Shown here piece by piece: positions 31,688 through 42,459 of a stretch of DNA of 64,000 nucleotides. Source of the stretch: Hyposmocoma kahamanoa (taxonomy: Eukaryota > Arthropoda > Insecta > Lepidoptera > Cosmopterigidae); assembly GCF_003589595.1 (NCBI RefSeq), contig NW_020653726.1, positions 13,261,966-13,325,965 of the forward strand, given 5' to 3'. Both the position numbers and the translations under genes were made by a program. Position 1 is the stretch's first letter. Every line of letters begins with the position of its first letter. The notes under the pieces are model-generated. The model was not told the DNA's origin. It made no database searches and worked only from the letters and a program-made list of their open reading frames with translations.

Positions 31688-32790
31688 TCCTGTACATCAT
31701 ATATAACAGAATACGATCTAAATGTCATGAGCAACTCGGGGAAAGTAAGTTTGGAATCCGATCGGGTATGGGTACTCGAGAAGCATTGTTTGCTCTCAAC
31801 GTTTTGGTGCAGAAGTGCAGAGTCATGCCGAACGATGTTATCATGTGTTTCATAGACTATGAAAAAGCGTTTGATCGCGTAAGACATGATATGTTGTTAA
31901 AACGTTTGATGGACGTGGGTTTAGACGGTAAAGACATAAGGATCATTAAAAAATTGTACTGGGACCAGAGGGCAAATGCAAGAGTGGATTAATCGGAAAC
32001 CGACGACATAGAGATATGTCGTAGAGTCAGGCAGGGGTGTATTTTGTCTTATTTTGTTTGTTTGTTGATGTGAGAGCGGGGCTGAATATGAATGTGTCCA
32101 AAACAAAATGTTTAGTCGTAACTAACGACAGAGACCTGAATCCCGGAATGCATGTTGCGGGCTTAAATCTTGAGCGAGTGCGGATGTACAAATACCTTGG
32201 AGTTTGGGTGAATAAAGAATGAGAGTGCAAACAGGAGATTCGAACTCGAATAGAAATTGCTCGAGCTACATTGAAGAGGATAGGGAAGGTTTTTTGCAGC
32301 CGCAAACTAGCAATAAAGCTCCGAGTGAGGTTGCTCCACTGCTACGTCTGGCCTGTAGTGTTGTACGGTAGCGAGGCTTGGACTCTAAAAGCCGACACCC
32401 AGAGGCGTCTCGAGGCCTTCGAGATGTGGTGCTACCGTAGAATGCTACGCATTAGCTGGACCCAGAAAGTTCCCAATGTGACAGGTCTTCAGCGCGTTGG
32501 AAGGGACCGAGAACTCTTGCCGACTGTCAAGAAAAGGAAAGTTGCGTATCTTGGACACGTTCTACGGCATGAAAAGTACCGACTTCTCCAACTTATAATG
32601 ATGGGCAAGATCGAGGGCAAACGACGTACTGGAAGAAGGAAGAAGTTGTGGTTGCGCAACATCCGGGAATGGACGAATATTGCCAACGTAGAACATTTGT
32701 TTCGCTTGGCTGAGGACAGGGAAGAGTTCTCCAAGCTGACGGCCAGCCTCCAGTAGTGGAGAGGCATTACATGATGATGAATGATGAAAA
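31688..32790 (+). pseudogene. RTE-type LINE, RT ORF with YADD region deleted
   Basis: Blocks in order: NRIRSKCHEQLGESKFGIRS, GMGTREALFALNVLVQKCR, FIDYEKAFDRVRHDML (RT motif A, with D), ICRRVRQGCILS (motif B side). It then jumps straight to LNMNVSKTKCLVVTND, MYKYLGVWVNKE, a stop, RLLHCYVWPVVLYGSEAWTL, FEMWCYRRMLRISWTQKV, AYLGHVLRHEKY, GKRRTGRRKKLWL and the final stop at 32754-32756. The YADD active site and about 90 residues between motif B and the thumb are missing; further stops occur at 31990 and 32219. The 3' end is an ATGATGA-rich tail with almost no UTR, as in RTE-clade elements. The 5' part runs into the gap. Dead copy. Codon-level similarity to the RTE consensus is high in the last 160 residues. 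Confidence 0.85.
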
Positions 32791-32913
32791 TCCTATTTTC
32801 CGTGTAGTTGAAAAACGTTGAAACGTCTATTTTGGATCTTACTCCTTATCATGACTATCATTCACTCAATACTTATCATTTGCATTCCAGAAACTTTCGA
32901 GTTATTGTAACCT

Positions 32914-33302
32914 AAGAAAATGTCAATTGCGCTGATTTTGCTTGACAACAAAACTGAAACTAAATAAGATATAAAAACCCGATTAGAAGGGGTTGTAAGT
33001 TCTCAAGCTCGTTTCGGTGATCCCAGATATGCTATTAATTAAATTTCGCTAAAAATGTCGATTACGTTAATTTTGATAAGGATTGTTGCTTGTTGCATTT
33101 GTTGCCAATGGGGACACATTTGGAACCTGCAGTTAAGATGTATTATTATGTATTATACAGTTTTCTATTCTGCAGCACATTTTCCAGTTGCATATAATTG
33201 ACCTGTAAAGTAGTTTGTAACTAAATAATGAAATTAATAAAAATATTATTAATTTATATCGCAAATGTAACATCGTTGTATTCTTTTGGAACGGTTCTAT
33301 TC
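32914..33302 (+). repeat. dispersed repeat R8
   Basis: AAAACTGAAACTAAATAAGA, GGTGATCCCA, ACAGTTTTCTATTCTGCAGC, TAATGAAATTAATAAAAATA, GTATTCTTTTGG in order. The same order occurs at 61750-62085. Non-coding. Confidence 0.75.
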
Positions 33303-33547
33303 TGGGTGTTCTGGGTTCATAGTTTCCTTCTTTCAGACCAGGGGATTAGTGGGGCAGTCGTGCACAAAAGTAGTTAATGACACTTTAAGAAGCACTACAA
33401 TCTATTCAATCAATTTGCATGTCAATGTTCGCGAAAGAGTACATAGAAACTACCAAAATAGTATAAATAAGACAAGTATGATAACTCCATACAAACGCAG
33501 CAACGTCGCTTGTATGTGAGCTTGCTCGTCGCGTGCCGTCTACGTCT

Positions 33548-33814
33548 ACCAATATTAAGTGACGGGGCAAACAAGTCGTGCGCCAATGCGATGGTAAGCT
33601 ACACGCCTGTTCATAACAGTTACAATGCCACTCAGAGCTTTAAGTCGCAAAAGATCTGAGCGGTACTGCCACTGCGTCCGTCACCCTGAGACACAAGTTG
33701 ACAAGTCCCATGTGCCTGTCGTCACCAGCACCCTTACCCTTCAAAACGGCAGAAATAGGTAAGGTGGCAGTACTTCCCTGGACGAACTCTTTCACAAGGA
33801 GCTCTACTGCTACT
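33548..33814 (-). repeat. R1 repeat, nearly full length
   Basis: AAGTGACGGGGCAAACAAGT to AAGGAGCTCTACTGCTACT, hairpin present. A short deletion sits around the GTAATGTGAGCATT block. Confidence 0.88.
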
Positions 33815-33815
33815 C

Positions 33816-34832
33816 ACGTTGCATAGCGACGATGGTAGTCCCGCGTGCATTTGATTATTACGCGCCGCGGGCATGCGCACATACAAGCCGCGCTACTACG
33901 TTTATATGGAGTTACCATACTTGTTACCATACTTGTCTATGCTATCAATTTTGGCCGTTTTAATTAGTTCGAGCAACTAGATATCTTAAGAACGCCCTTT
34001 TTTGTGATTTCGGAAAGTGTTGTATTTGTTACAGTACAAATATCGAGAGAACCTAATTTTCCCGTTGTAAGTTACTTTCTTCTCACGTTTGCAGACGTGA
34101 CAGACTACTTTACTTTTCACGTCTGGTTTCGAGGCCGATGCACATCCTATTTCACTGGGAATTCCGCTGAACTCTGCTGCCCGGTTTTTCCTGTGATAGC
34201 TCCTCAGTATTAGAAATTTGACTTCTCAATTTGTGAAATATTTTGACAAGTTATTTCCGTTGATAAGTTATCATATATATTCAATATATTCTTCCATAAA
34301 ATATCCTATTAGTATAATTTTTCTTCTGGCAAAAAGAATGTATTTGCTTTTGGCGCATTAGTTTTCCGGTCTCTTAATTTGAATTTAGATGCTCATTCTT
34401 GATTGCTTTTTCACATGGAAGCTTCTAAAATCATAAACATCCAGTTCCAAGGTTTACTGACCCAAAGTTCGTCCTATGAAAGACTACAGAGTCCTTCGGG
34501 TACAACTCGACCACTACACCTACACCTCCACCTGTACCTGTAAGCGCCCATACAATCTTTACTAGGGAATCAGTCGCCGACACATCTTAATTTATTTTAT
34601 ATGTGTAATATTTGTCGATAATATTTTTTTAATGTAGTGTGGGAAAGTTTTAGCCAAAGTACCAAGAGGCTACTAAGTGAACCATCATACAGGTGACGGT
34701 GTCGGCTATATCTTCATCTTGCATCTGCTCCTGACTCGTGTGTCAGCGTCTCCCTATCACTATTGCTTGAGGTCTGCCGATTCTCTCGTCTTGTCGTCTT
34801 ACTCTTCGTTCTTTTTTGTAAATACATTAGGA
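33816..34832. other. no gene seen
   Basis: Mixed composition, no repeat family recognised. CTTCTCACGTTTGCAG at about 34080-34095 resembles a 3' splice site but no credible exon follows. Confidence 0.3.
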
Positions 34833-36425
34833 CTAATTATCTTAATACGCTGTCTTTACATGGTATTCTAGCTGGTCACACTATTCCCACAAGGGACAAA
34901 AACTGCCTTGATCACATCATGTTAAAAATAGATAAGGTTAAATTCGTAATAGCATCGCGATTTTACAAACGTCATGATCATTATCATGATCATTTTACCC
35001 CGTTATTATCTCTATCTAAAGTAAAAAATCGTTTACAAGCTATTAAAATTAAAAAGAAAACTAATTTTGAAGAGGCCCTTGTGGACATGAATAGTAAAAA
35101 CCTGTCAGAACTCTTATTCTATAATGATGCCAATAAGATAATTAATCGCCTAATCTACATTATAACTGAAAAACTAAGGGACCACACTGTTTCACAGAAC
35201 ATTCCTTCCAAACAAAGTGGAATAAAACCCTGGATAACACCGGGAATTTTAAGATGCATAAGAAACCGTAATAAACTACACAACAAACTATCATTTAATC
35301 AAATACTTAAGATAACATTTATCAGATATATAAATTACTGTAATAAGCTTATAATATTGGTTAAAAGAAAGAAAAAATGCATTTCGGTATTCCTAGATAC
35401 AAAAAGCCTTTGATACTGTCTCTATCCCTATCCTAATTCACAAATTTGAAAGGATTGGCATAAGAGGGATCGCATTACGCTTGTTTTCAAATTATCTAAC
35501 AGACAGGTCTCAAAAAGTCAAGCTAGGGAGTTGCACTAGTGACAGTGCTAGGGTGACATACGGGGTTCCTCAAGGTAGCGTCCTTGATCCAACACTATAT
35601 CTCATATACATTAATGATCTATGTAATATGACGATCATGGGCGGTAAAATATTTGCGTATGCGGATGACACTGCCGTCGTCTTTCCTGGGGATTCATAGA
35701 ACTCGATAAGGACTAGTGTTGAACTGGGGCTCAAACAAATAAACAAATGGTTGTGTAGTAACAATCTTTCCTTGAATGCTGTGAAGACCAATTTTTGGCT
35801 AATTATAAAAATACCCAACCTTGTGAGGATTTCAACAAAGAATCCACAACTGTGACAAAAACCTTACAGGCTCTAACGAGTCTTGTGCTTGCCCGCGCAT
35901 ACAAAGGGTTAATCAAACAATGCTGCTACGTAAGTCACTACTAGAGATATCCTTAAAGAGATTTATGTTTCTCTTGTACAATCTATTATTACATGTTGTA
36001 TTCCTGTCTGGGGTGATGCAGCAAAATGAAAATTTATTCAAATAGAACGAGCACAGCGTGGTTTGATGAAAACAATGTATTAAAAAAAAAGAATTTATTC
36101 CACTGAAAGTTTGTGTCAGCTGACAAAACTAACATCTGTTAAGAAACTTTATGTACTATACACTGTAATAAAACAACATAAAAATTTGCTATATGGTCCT
36201 GGGGTTTTAGATAGAATAAGAAACTATAACATAGCGTTGGTACCAAAAATAAAAACTACTGCGGCTAGAAGACAGTACAAATACAGCGCCTCATATCTAT
36301 ATAATAGTTTAAACACAGAAATGGATCTGTACAAGAAAATGGTTCGTGAATGCAAGTTAGCAATTACAAAATGGCTCGAAACTAAGTCTTACGAGGGGAT
36401 TGAGCAATTATTATTACAAGTTTGA
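34833..36425 (+). pseudogene. Jockey/CR1-type LINE remnant (EN end, linker, RT)
   Basis: Begins in the C-terminal end of an apurinic-type endonuclease: TNYLNTLSLHGILAGHTIPT, then TRDKNCLDHIMLK (the C-x-D-H-I motif). Linker KPWITPGILRCIRNRNKLHN. RT motif A FLDTK(K)AFDTVSIP is frameshifted by a missing base at about 35400; then FSNYLTDRSQKVKLG, YGVPQGSVLDPTLYLIYIND (motif B, with D where G is usual), FAYADDTAVVF (active site YADD), INKWLCSNNLSLNAVKT, and after several breaks LLYGPGVLDRIRNYNIA..ASYLYNSLN. The RT segment before motif A is deleted. Several stops; dead. The order and motifs fit Jockey-superfamily elements; the exact clade is not determined. Confidence 0.8.
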
Positions 36426-36990
36426 AATATATAAACAAATAAACTAGTAAACATAAAATTTATACTGTATCAGTATATACATAATATGTATAATGTAAAT
36501 AAATAATATAAATACACACAAATCGAAATTTTATATACATATATGTTTATATAAACTTACAATACAACTTATTTTGGTAACCTCGTATATATGAGGCAAG
36601 CAATTGAAATTATACTATTTAACATGGTATGACAATGCATAATTCTGGATATTGTACGTCTTTCGTATGGATAACACACATGTACACATTCACTCATTCC
36701 ACACAACTACACACTTACAGACATATATACACATACTTGCACACACGCACACTAACACTTAGGTTAATCTATTTTTAGTCTGAAAAGTTAATGTAATTAC
36801 TGAAATTTGTATTAGTTGTAACATATTAAGGTAGTCAGTTTCATCATCTTAAAATAATACAAGAGCAAGATTACTATTAATATTATAGAAGAGCGATGTT
36901 TCCTAACACAGGCCCTAATAAGCCTAAACGAAACATCCGCCTCTATACTATGCCCTTAAAAATGAACGAAAAAAACATATACATACAATA
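36426..36990 (+). repeat. presumed LINE 3' untranslated tail and CA-rich stretch
   Basis: AT-rich trailer after the last LINE frame with a degenerate CA/CACT-rich run (about 36675-36760). The end of the element cannot be fixed; an AACGAAACATCCGCCTC string near 36930 may lie close to it. Confidence 0.35.
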
Positions 36991-37915
36991 ACATAAACAT
37001 ACAATTTTATTTATTTTATTATTTTACATTGTTTCTTTTTAGTTTTAAATACCTCATAAATGGTACACTCATATGCCTTAAATATGTATATAATTTAGGA
37101 CAGTGTAGTCGGAGTATGTAACAATATCAAAGACTTACTTAGAGTCTCGCGATGATTGAGCTGAGAGTGAACAATTAGTTTAATGTACGGAGAGGCCTTC
37201 GCTGATTTAATTTTCCGTTTTACGTCCCTGCTTCGGAAGGGGCTTATTCTCCTAACATAGAACGATCGCTCGTTACTCGCCTTTTTCTTATATAATTTAA
37301 CTAATTACTAACTTAATTAACTGTTAAAAGCCATAACTTTCTTTGTACTTTTGGAATGTAGAGCAAATTTTAGGAGGCGATCATCTAGAGATTTTAATGA
37401 CGACTTACATCAATGATAAAAACCTTTTGCATGTAAATCCAATCATTTGGATTTCAGTAAATTTATTTCGTTTCTTTTTGATTCTGCCAATTTTTGGTAT
37501 TAATACACTTTTGATTAAAGACTGTAAAAGTAGATTTAAAAAAATAAATTTGAAAGATTATTTGTATATACAGCATTGACTCAAACCTTAGTGGTTTTTA
37601 AATGTTGTAATAATTGTTTGTTTTGTGCCTATGCAATTGATTGGTAATAAATTAAAAAAAAATATAGTGAGTAGATCCCATACGGAACAATAATTTCCGA
37701 AATTCAGTATACACATTTCACATGACAACCGTAAAATACTTTTGTTGATTTAATGCAAATGAATTATTATAAAAAAGATAACTTACAAGAAACAACTTCA
37801 AACTATCCACAAATTACTTACACAATGAATTGTTGAACATTTGTACAGTGAATCGCGGTCGGAGTTCTGAAATTAAGCGTGGCTAAATTAAATCGGTGCA
37901 CTGCAGGTAACCAGC
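36990..37915. other. no gene seen
   Basis: AT-rich, non-coding, no repeat family recognised. Confidence 0.35.
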
Positions 37916-37920
37916 CGAAC

Positions 37921-37985
37921 GCTTTTCCAGTATCAGTGCGATAGTAGAATCGAGAGTGTGCACGAGTCGACGGCAGGTAAGATGG
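37921..37985 (+). promoter_or_regulatory. candidate initiator plus 5' splice site
   Basis: CCAGTATCAGTGCG contains the arthropod initiator TCAGT (A at 37935), and 40 bases on GACGGCAG|GTAAGAT is a strong donor (exon end 37976). The local sequence is GC-richer than its surroundings for about 250 bases. A very short non-coding first exon followed by a long intron would look like this. No downstream exon was found, so this remains a candidate. Confidence 0.28.
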
Positions 37986-38099
37986 CGGAGCAAAGCTCCA
38001 CTCCGGGACGGAGGCTCTTAGTGCTCTGATGAATTGCCCCATAAATTGTAGCTTACGCCCATCTCTCCATCTGCAAGCGCTCATGCTTCAGAACATTTT

Positions 38100-38850
38100 G
38101 AGTGCCGCGTAATATGTCGTATTTTTCTAGTTCCAGAATGCTCCCGAATAAAACGGGGTCAAAGACATATGGGTGTAGTGATCCTTGTCGCTGTGTACTC
38201 TAAATTATAATAATATCAAGAGAAATGTCACCACTATTCAGGTTTTTTTTTTCTGTTGGTGTATTTCATGACCGCTATATTCTGTGACAATTTGTATATG
38301 TAATATTTTTTCCGTGCTGTTGAATTGTTCAGTTCACGAAACAGTATCCTGGAGTATTTAGATATAATTTAAACAAATTAACATTCTTTTATTATTGGAG
38401 TCACAGTACACTTATGTAGATGAAATTTAAAATAAAAAAATGTGCTAGACCATAAAGAATTGTGTGAACTGATAGTTCTTGACAGTCGTCTTCGCTGATG
38501 ACATCAATGATGTCTGCGATTCTTAGACTATGGAATTTTTTCCATCCTCTAAGCTGCGATTCCAAAATAAGATTCTTGTTGATATTCAAAATTTGCCATT
38601 ATAAGTTTCTGCCAAAGAGTAAAGTAATATAGGAATGGAAGTTTTTGCGTACTTGGATGACACAAGTCCGAGGGAGTGATCCGTTTGATTTTTTCAGGCT
38701 GTTTCTATTTATGGTATTTAAAATAAGTATTATAATGAGAAACGTGAACGTGCAATATACCGGGTGTTTCTTACTGATTTTTCCTAGGGGTATCTGCCGT
38801 AGGAATAAATCAATCAGACAATTTTAAGTTTAACTTGCTTAGCTTCTTAG
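38100..38850. other. no gene supported
   Basis: A minus-strand frame at 38401-38589 (LRGWKKFHSLRIADIIDVIS) looks mildly coding-like but has no recognisable family or splice sites. Confidence 0.25.
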
Positions 38851-38854
38851 GTAG

Positions 38855-38898
38855 TATGTACATTTTGATGTATACGGGTATACATCAAAATGTACATA
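38855..38898. repeat. perfect 21-bp inverted repeat, 2-nt spacer
   Basis: TATGTACATTTTGATGTATAC, GG, then its exact reverse complement. Strong hairpin or cruciform. Confidence 0.92.
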
Positions 38899-38899
38899 A

Positions 38900-39259
38900 T
38901 ATGTGAAGTGGTTTAGAACCAGACAATATTATTCCCAATATCACGTAAACGACGACTGTATGAAAATATCGCCATTCAAATTTGGCACTATATATTCTAT
39001 ACGACCATAAAGTATCTACAAAAATACGTTTTTCATATAAAACTGAGGCATACTTGCTTGAATCCGAAGCATGTAATTTAGTCTTAGAGGATGGAAGAGA
39101 ATTTAGTACGTCTTCATGTACACTGGGCGTTAAGCGTTTTATGGCTTTTCCCATTGACTTACTTTTCCTATTATAGTTTGCTGAATATTAGGAGGTTACG
39201 TCAAAATTATTTTGAATTTAACGGAGACACGTCAGCCGAACGACATAAGTTGGCTAACG
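38900..39259. other. no gene supported
   Basis: Overlapping open frames on both strands (for example a minus frame with RLTPSVHEDVLNSLPSSKTK). None is recognised. Confidence 0.25.
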
Positions 39260-39535
39260 AGGACACACTGCACGATTCTGGTCACTTGTAACATAATGGG
39301 GTTAGTACTTATACTTTAAATTTTTTTTATAATAGTTAATTATTAGAAAAAGTAAGACCAAAAACGAGACAAAAAAAACAAAAAATCTCATTTCTAGAGG
39401 ACAAACTGCACGATTCTGGTCACTTGTAACACAATGGGGTTAGTACTTATACTTTACAATTTTTTTATAATAGTTAATTATTACAAAAAGTAAGACCAAA
39501 AACGAGACAAAAAAACAAAAAATCTCATTACCAGA
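39260..39535. repeat. tandem duplication, two 138-bp units
   Basis: Units 39261-39398 and 39399-39535 are nearly identical: CTGCACGATTCTGGTCACTT, AATGGGGTTAGTACTTATAC, TTTATAATAGTTAATTATTA, AAAGTAAGACCAAAAACGAG, then an A-rich AAAACAAAAAATCTCATT. Only a handful of substitutions and small indels separate them, so the duplication is recent. Confidence 0.93.
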
Positions 39536-40147
39536 AAGATGTGGAGGTGCCCAGAGTAGGTTGGCTAACGTCATTGACGAGATTATTTTTGCCGTCATAC
39601 AATTCTGTAAAGCTCTATTATTTAAATTGTATCAATAAAATTATTCGAAGACATAATAGTGAGTATGTGAGATTAGCTTGTTGGTGGCACAAATTACCTT
39701 GCAGAGTGTGTAAAATTTCATTCGACTTGAATTGGGATGTTGTTCCTACCTTTACGTTTTCATTACGACCAGTAATTTCCAGGGCAGGAAATTAAAGTCA
39801 CGTTGCCACCGTCAAAGGCAGCAGGAAGTAACGTACATTGCTGTAATGTAATGTTGTATGTAAGAATTTAATGTAGTGCGTATATAACAATTTTGTGTGT
39901 TATGGAGCCTACATATTAGCCCTAAAATGTAAGGATAAATTAGTATTTAATTTGTAGAAAAACATTGTCACTTTTATACACGGGCATATTAAGGTAATAT
40001 TTATCGTGTTTTATGTTATTCTTTTGTCTCATTTCTTACAATATGAAAGTACTCAGTAATCTTATTCGAATCTAAAGGTTATTCTAAATTTTTATTGAAT
40101 TGATATTCAGTTATTTTTAGGTGAAATTATTCCACTAGTGTGTTATA
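39536..40147. other. no gene supported
   Basis: A plus frame at 39541-39795 is open for 84 codons but shows no family signature and no splice sites. Confidence 0.25.
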
Positions 40148-40453
40148 ATTATTAATGCAAAGATCGAACACTCAGAAAAAATTCCTTCGATCCGGCCGAA
40201 TTCGAACCGACGTCTTCTAGCTTACCGTGCCAGACGCTATACCAACTAAGCCACGGAACGAACCAGCGGACCTCACGAATTTTTCTATGTGCTTGCGTCG
40301 TATCTTTTTAGTCCTAGCGCCATCTACGAGAAATCTATGAAAGTTTTGTCACCCAGTTAGATATTTTTACAGTTACCCAGTCTTGGCGAGAGATGTCGCT
40401 ATTCAATGCATCGAAGGAATTTTTTCTGAGTGTTCGATCTTTGTATTAATAAT
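40148..40453 (-). mobile_element. TIR element enclosing a tRNA-like sequence
   Basis: Termini 40148-40191 and 40410-40453 are 44-bp inverted repeats with one mismatch (ATTATTAATGCAAAGATCGA, then ACACTCAGAAAAAATTCC). On the minus strand, beside the left terminus (about 40186-40258), is a tRNA-like sequence: A box TGGCTTAGTTGG, B box GGTTCGAATTC, an acceptor stem CGTTCCG/CGGATCG pairing at 6 of 7, and a T stem of 5 pairs including G-U. The anticodon arm has a CGTCT/AGACG stem but a 16-nt loop instead of 7. The remaining 150 bp is non-coding. An eroded relative is at 62756-62941. A target duplication is not certain (ATTAAT occurs at both ends but is itself palindromic). Confidence 0.82.
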
Positions 40454-40829
40454 GAAAGGTTATTCGTTAGTGGTTTTATCTACTATAGAGTCTAAGCCAT
40501 AGGTATTAAGATGCGATTAGTTTATATCTTATATATCGCTAATATATTATATAGAAATGATGTTTTAAGCAAACGTAGAGATAGATATTTTGAACGTAAC
40601 ACTACAACTTAGTTATAGTGTAGGTAATCTCGATCTATCTTGTTTCAAATAAATATTATAAATGATAAAGTTGTACAAAAGTTTATTTAAAAGGAGCAAA
40701 TGCTAGAGCTTTTTGCTCATGCTTCTCAAGGGAATCTACCTTACGAATAAGCATTACAGTTTAATAAATGTGATGATTTCAAGTGCTTACATATGAAATT
40801 CAGATTTTTTCTCCTCAATACCTCGGAAA

Positions 40830-41227
40830 GGCTTTCTTTCTCATCATTCTCAAAACAAAAACATAATGATACGTTCAACTACGCGATTTGTCGTACATTA
40901 TTTATGTCATGTAAATCAGTTGGTATATTTTATTCTTATTATTGTTGACATTATATTGACAATGATAACAGATTCTTTTTTAACTGATTTGTTATAGTTC
41001 AATTGTTTTTCTTTCATCTATAATTTTCCCTCGCTATAGTGAGATGAAAAGTTGTGTGTTTCGCTCGGCAGCAAAGTTGTTTTGCGTCTCTTAGCTTCAA
41101 ACTCTCGCTACGCTCAGGATTTTATTTTTGAATCTTAGTTTCCTTCACTTGCCCAGATTTCAATACAAGCACTCGCGTCTAACAACAACTTTGCAGGCTT
41201 GCATAACAAAATAACAAATAACTATTT
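40830..41227 (+). repeat. dispersed repeat R7
   Basis: Blocks shared in order with 55195-55840: CTCGGAAAGGCTT, TGGTATATTTTATTCTTATT, TTTTCTTTCATCTA, CTCGCTATAGTGAGATGAA, TTTCGCTCGGCAGCAAAGTT, TTTCAATACAAGCACTCG, AACAACAACTTTGCAG. GCAGCAAAGTTGTT and AACAACAACTTTGC form an inverted repeat inside it. Non-coding. Confidence 0.78.
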
Positions 41228-41255
41228 CACTTTGACTTAGTTATTTAGTTTATTG

Positions 41256-41440
41256 AACCTAAGATGCTAGCCACGTTTCCGAATTTTCAATAGCTAAACT
41301 TATTGTTTGGAGGAAGAGGCGGCCAGCTTTCTGGTCATGCGAGACTTCAAGGAGACGACCTGAAAGCTCTTTAGAGAGGAGTTTCGCCCATGACTCAAAA
41401 GGACTCAGGGTTTCTAGGGAGTCTGGCCTGGTTGGGTTAG
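41256..41440 (-). pseudogene. retroelement ORF tail fragment
   Basis: The minus frame reads PDSLETLSPFESWAKLLSKE, LSGRLLEVSHDQKAGRLFLQ and TISLAIENSETWLAS, then a stop and AATAAA shortly after. The ISLAI-x(2)-x-N end and the ETL-x-P/x-F block resemble the tail of retroelement polyproteins, as at 12217-12419. Alternatively it could be a terminal exon: CTAACCCAACCAG|G just upstream resembles a branch point and acceptor, and a poly(A) signal follows the stop. I favour the retroelement reading because it sits directly after another LINE tail. Confidence 0.35.
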
Positions 41441-41470
41441 TAAAGTAGTATTTATGTAAAGAAGGAGACA

Positions 41471-42055
41471 AACGAGCAGACTAGCCACTTCATGGGAGGT
41501 GGTTATCGTCGCCTATGGACATTTGCAATATCAGATGAGCGGCCAATGCGTTGCTAGCCTTTGAGAGCCCTGTAAACACGCTTTTTGAAGAACCCCATGT
41601 CGTAGCGCAAAGGAAATACTTCAGGAGGAAGATCATTCCACATCTTGCAGGCTCGAGGAAGGAACGAACGAGATGCCCGCGTGGTCTTACAATGTCAAGC
41701 ATCTAAGATATGGGGATGGACTCTACGCCTTTGGCGGAAAGTGCGATGGTAGAAACAAGACGGTGGCACCAGTTTGAAAAGTTCCGAAGAGCATTCCCCA
41801 TTATAAAGACGGTAGAACATACACAGAGGGCCAACGTCTCTCCGTAGGCTAAGGGGTTCCACACCGTCTGCGAGATTGGGATCGTCGACAATACGAACAG
41901 CCCTACGTCGGATGGAGTTAAGTGGGTCAAGCTGGTATTTGGGACGTTTTGCAGCTCTCTGTTGTCCTGGCAAGGGAACCGGTGCCACATACTCGTACTT
42001 TTGCGTCAACATGAGAGGGGCCACAGTGTCCACAAAGGTGGTATCCCACAATCTC
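41471..42055 (-). pseudogene. LINE RT ORF C-terminal end (Jockey/RTE group)
   Basis: The minus strand opens with ATTLVDT-like WDTTFVDTVAPLMLT, then LDPLNSIRRRAVRIVDDPNL, PLSLRRDVGPLCMFYRLYNG, ECSSELFKLVPPSCFYHRTF and RVHPHILDA. In a shifted frame it continues with SFLPRACKMWNDLPPEVFP and FKKRVYRALKGQQ. R-R-A-x-R-I-V-D, LRRDV-x-LC-x-FYR-x-Y-x-G-EC and W-N-x-LP-x-x-V-F-P are the conserved C-terminal blocks of a LINE group very common in moths and butterflies. The frame shifts near 41700. RT and endonuclease domains are absent. The CACCTCCCATGAAGTGGC 3' end lies near 41480-41500. Confidence 0.78.
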
Positions 42056-42082
42056 TAAATTAATATTTTATTTACGTGCATG

Positions 42083-42108
42083 CGTGTGTATGTGTGTGTG
42101 TGTGTGTG
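42083..42108. repeat. (TG)n microsatellite
   Basis: Near-pure TG run with one TATG interruption. Confidence 0.9.
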
Positions 42109-42152
42109 AAAAAAAATGTTGTCATTATCCAATATGTGACAATCGCGAAAAT

Positions 42153-42459
42153 CTTTTTTTTATAATATCCAATGACAGGACGAAGAAATCGTGCATCTCA
42201 TGGTAAGCTACACGCCTGTCCATAACAGTTGCAGTGCCACTCAGAGCTTTAAATCGCAAAGATCTGAGGGGCCCTGCCACTGCGCTCGTCACCCCGAGAT
42301 ATAAGTTTGACAAGTTCCATCTGCCTATAAATTTATCAGCACCCTTACCCTATTAAACCGGTATAGAGTAACGCTGACATTACTGCTTGGCGACAGAGAT
42401 AGTAAGGTGGCAGTATTTCCCTTGACCAAGTTTTTCACAAGGAGCTCTACTGCTACTAA
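42153..42459 (-). repeat. R1 repeat, full length
   Basis: From the T-rich end and AATATCCAATGACAGGACGA to AGGAGCTCTACTGCTACTAA, with all blocks and the hairpin present. Best full-length reverse copy. Confidence 0.9.

Noticed and set aside
34833..36425. Active LINE
   Set aside because: YADD is present, but motif A is frameshifted, part of RT is deleted and several stops occur.
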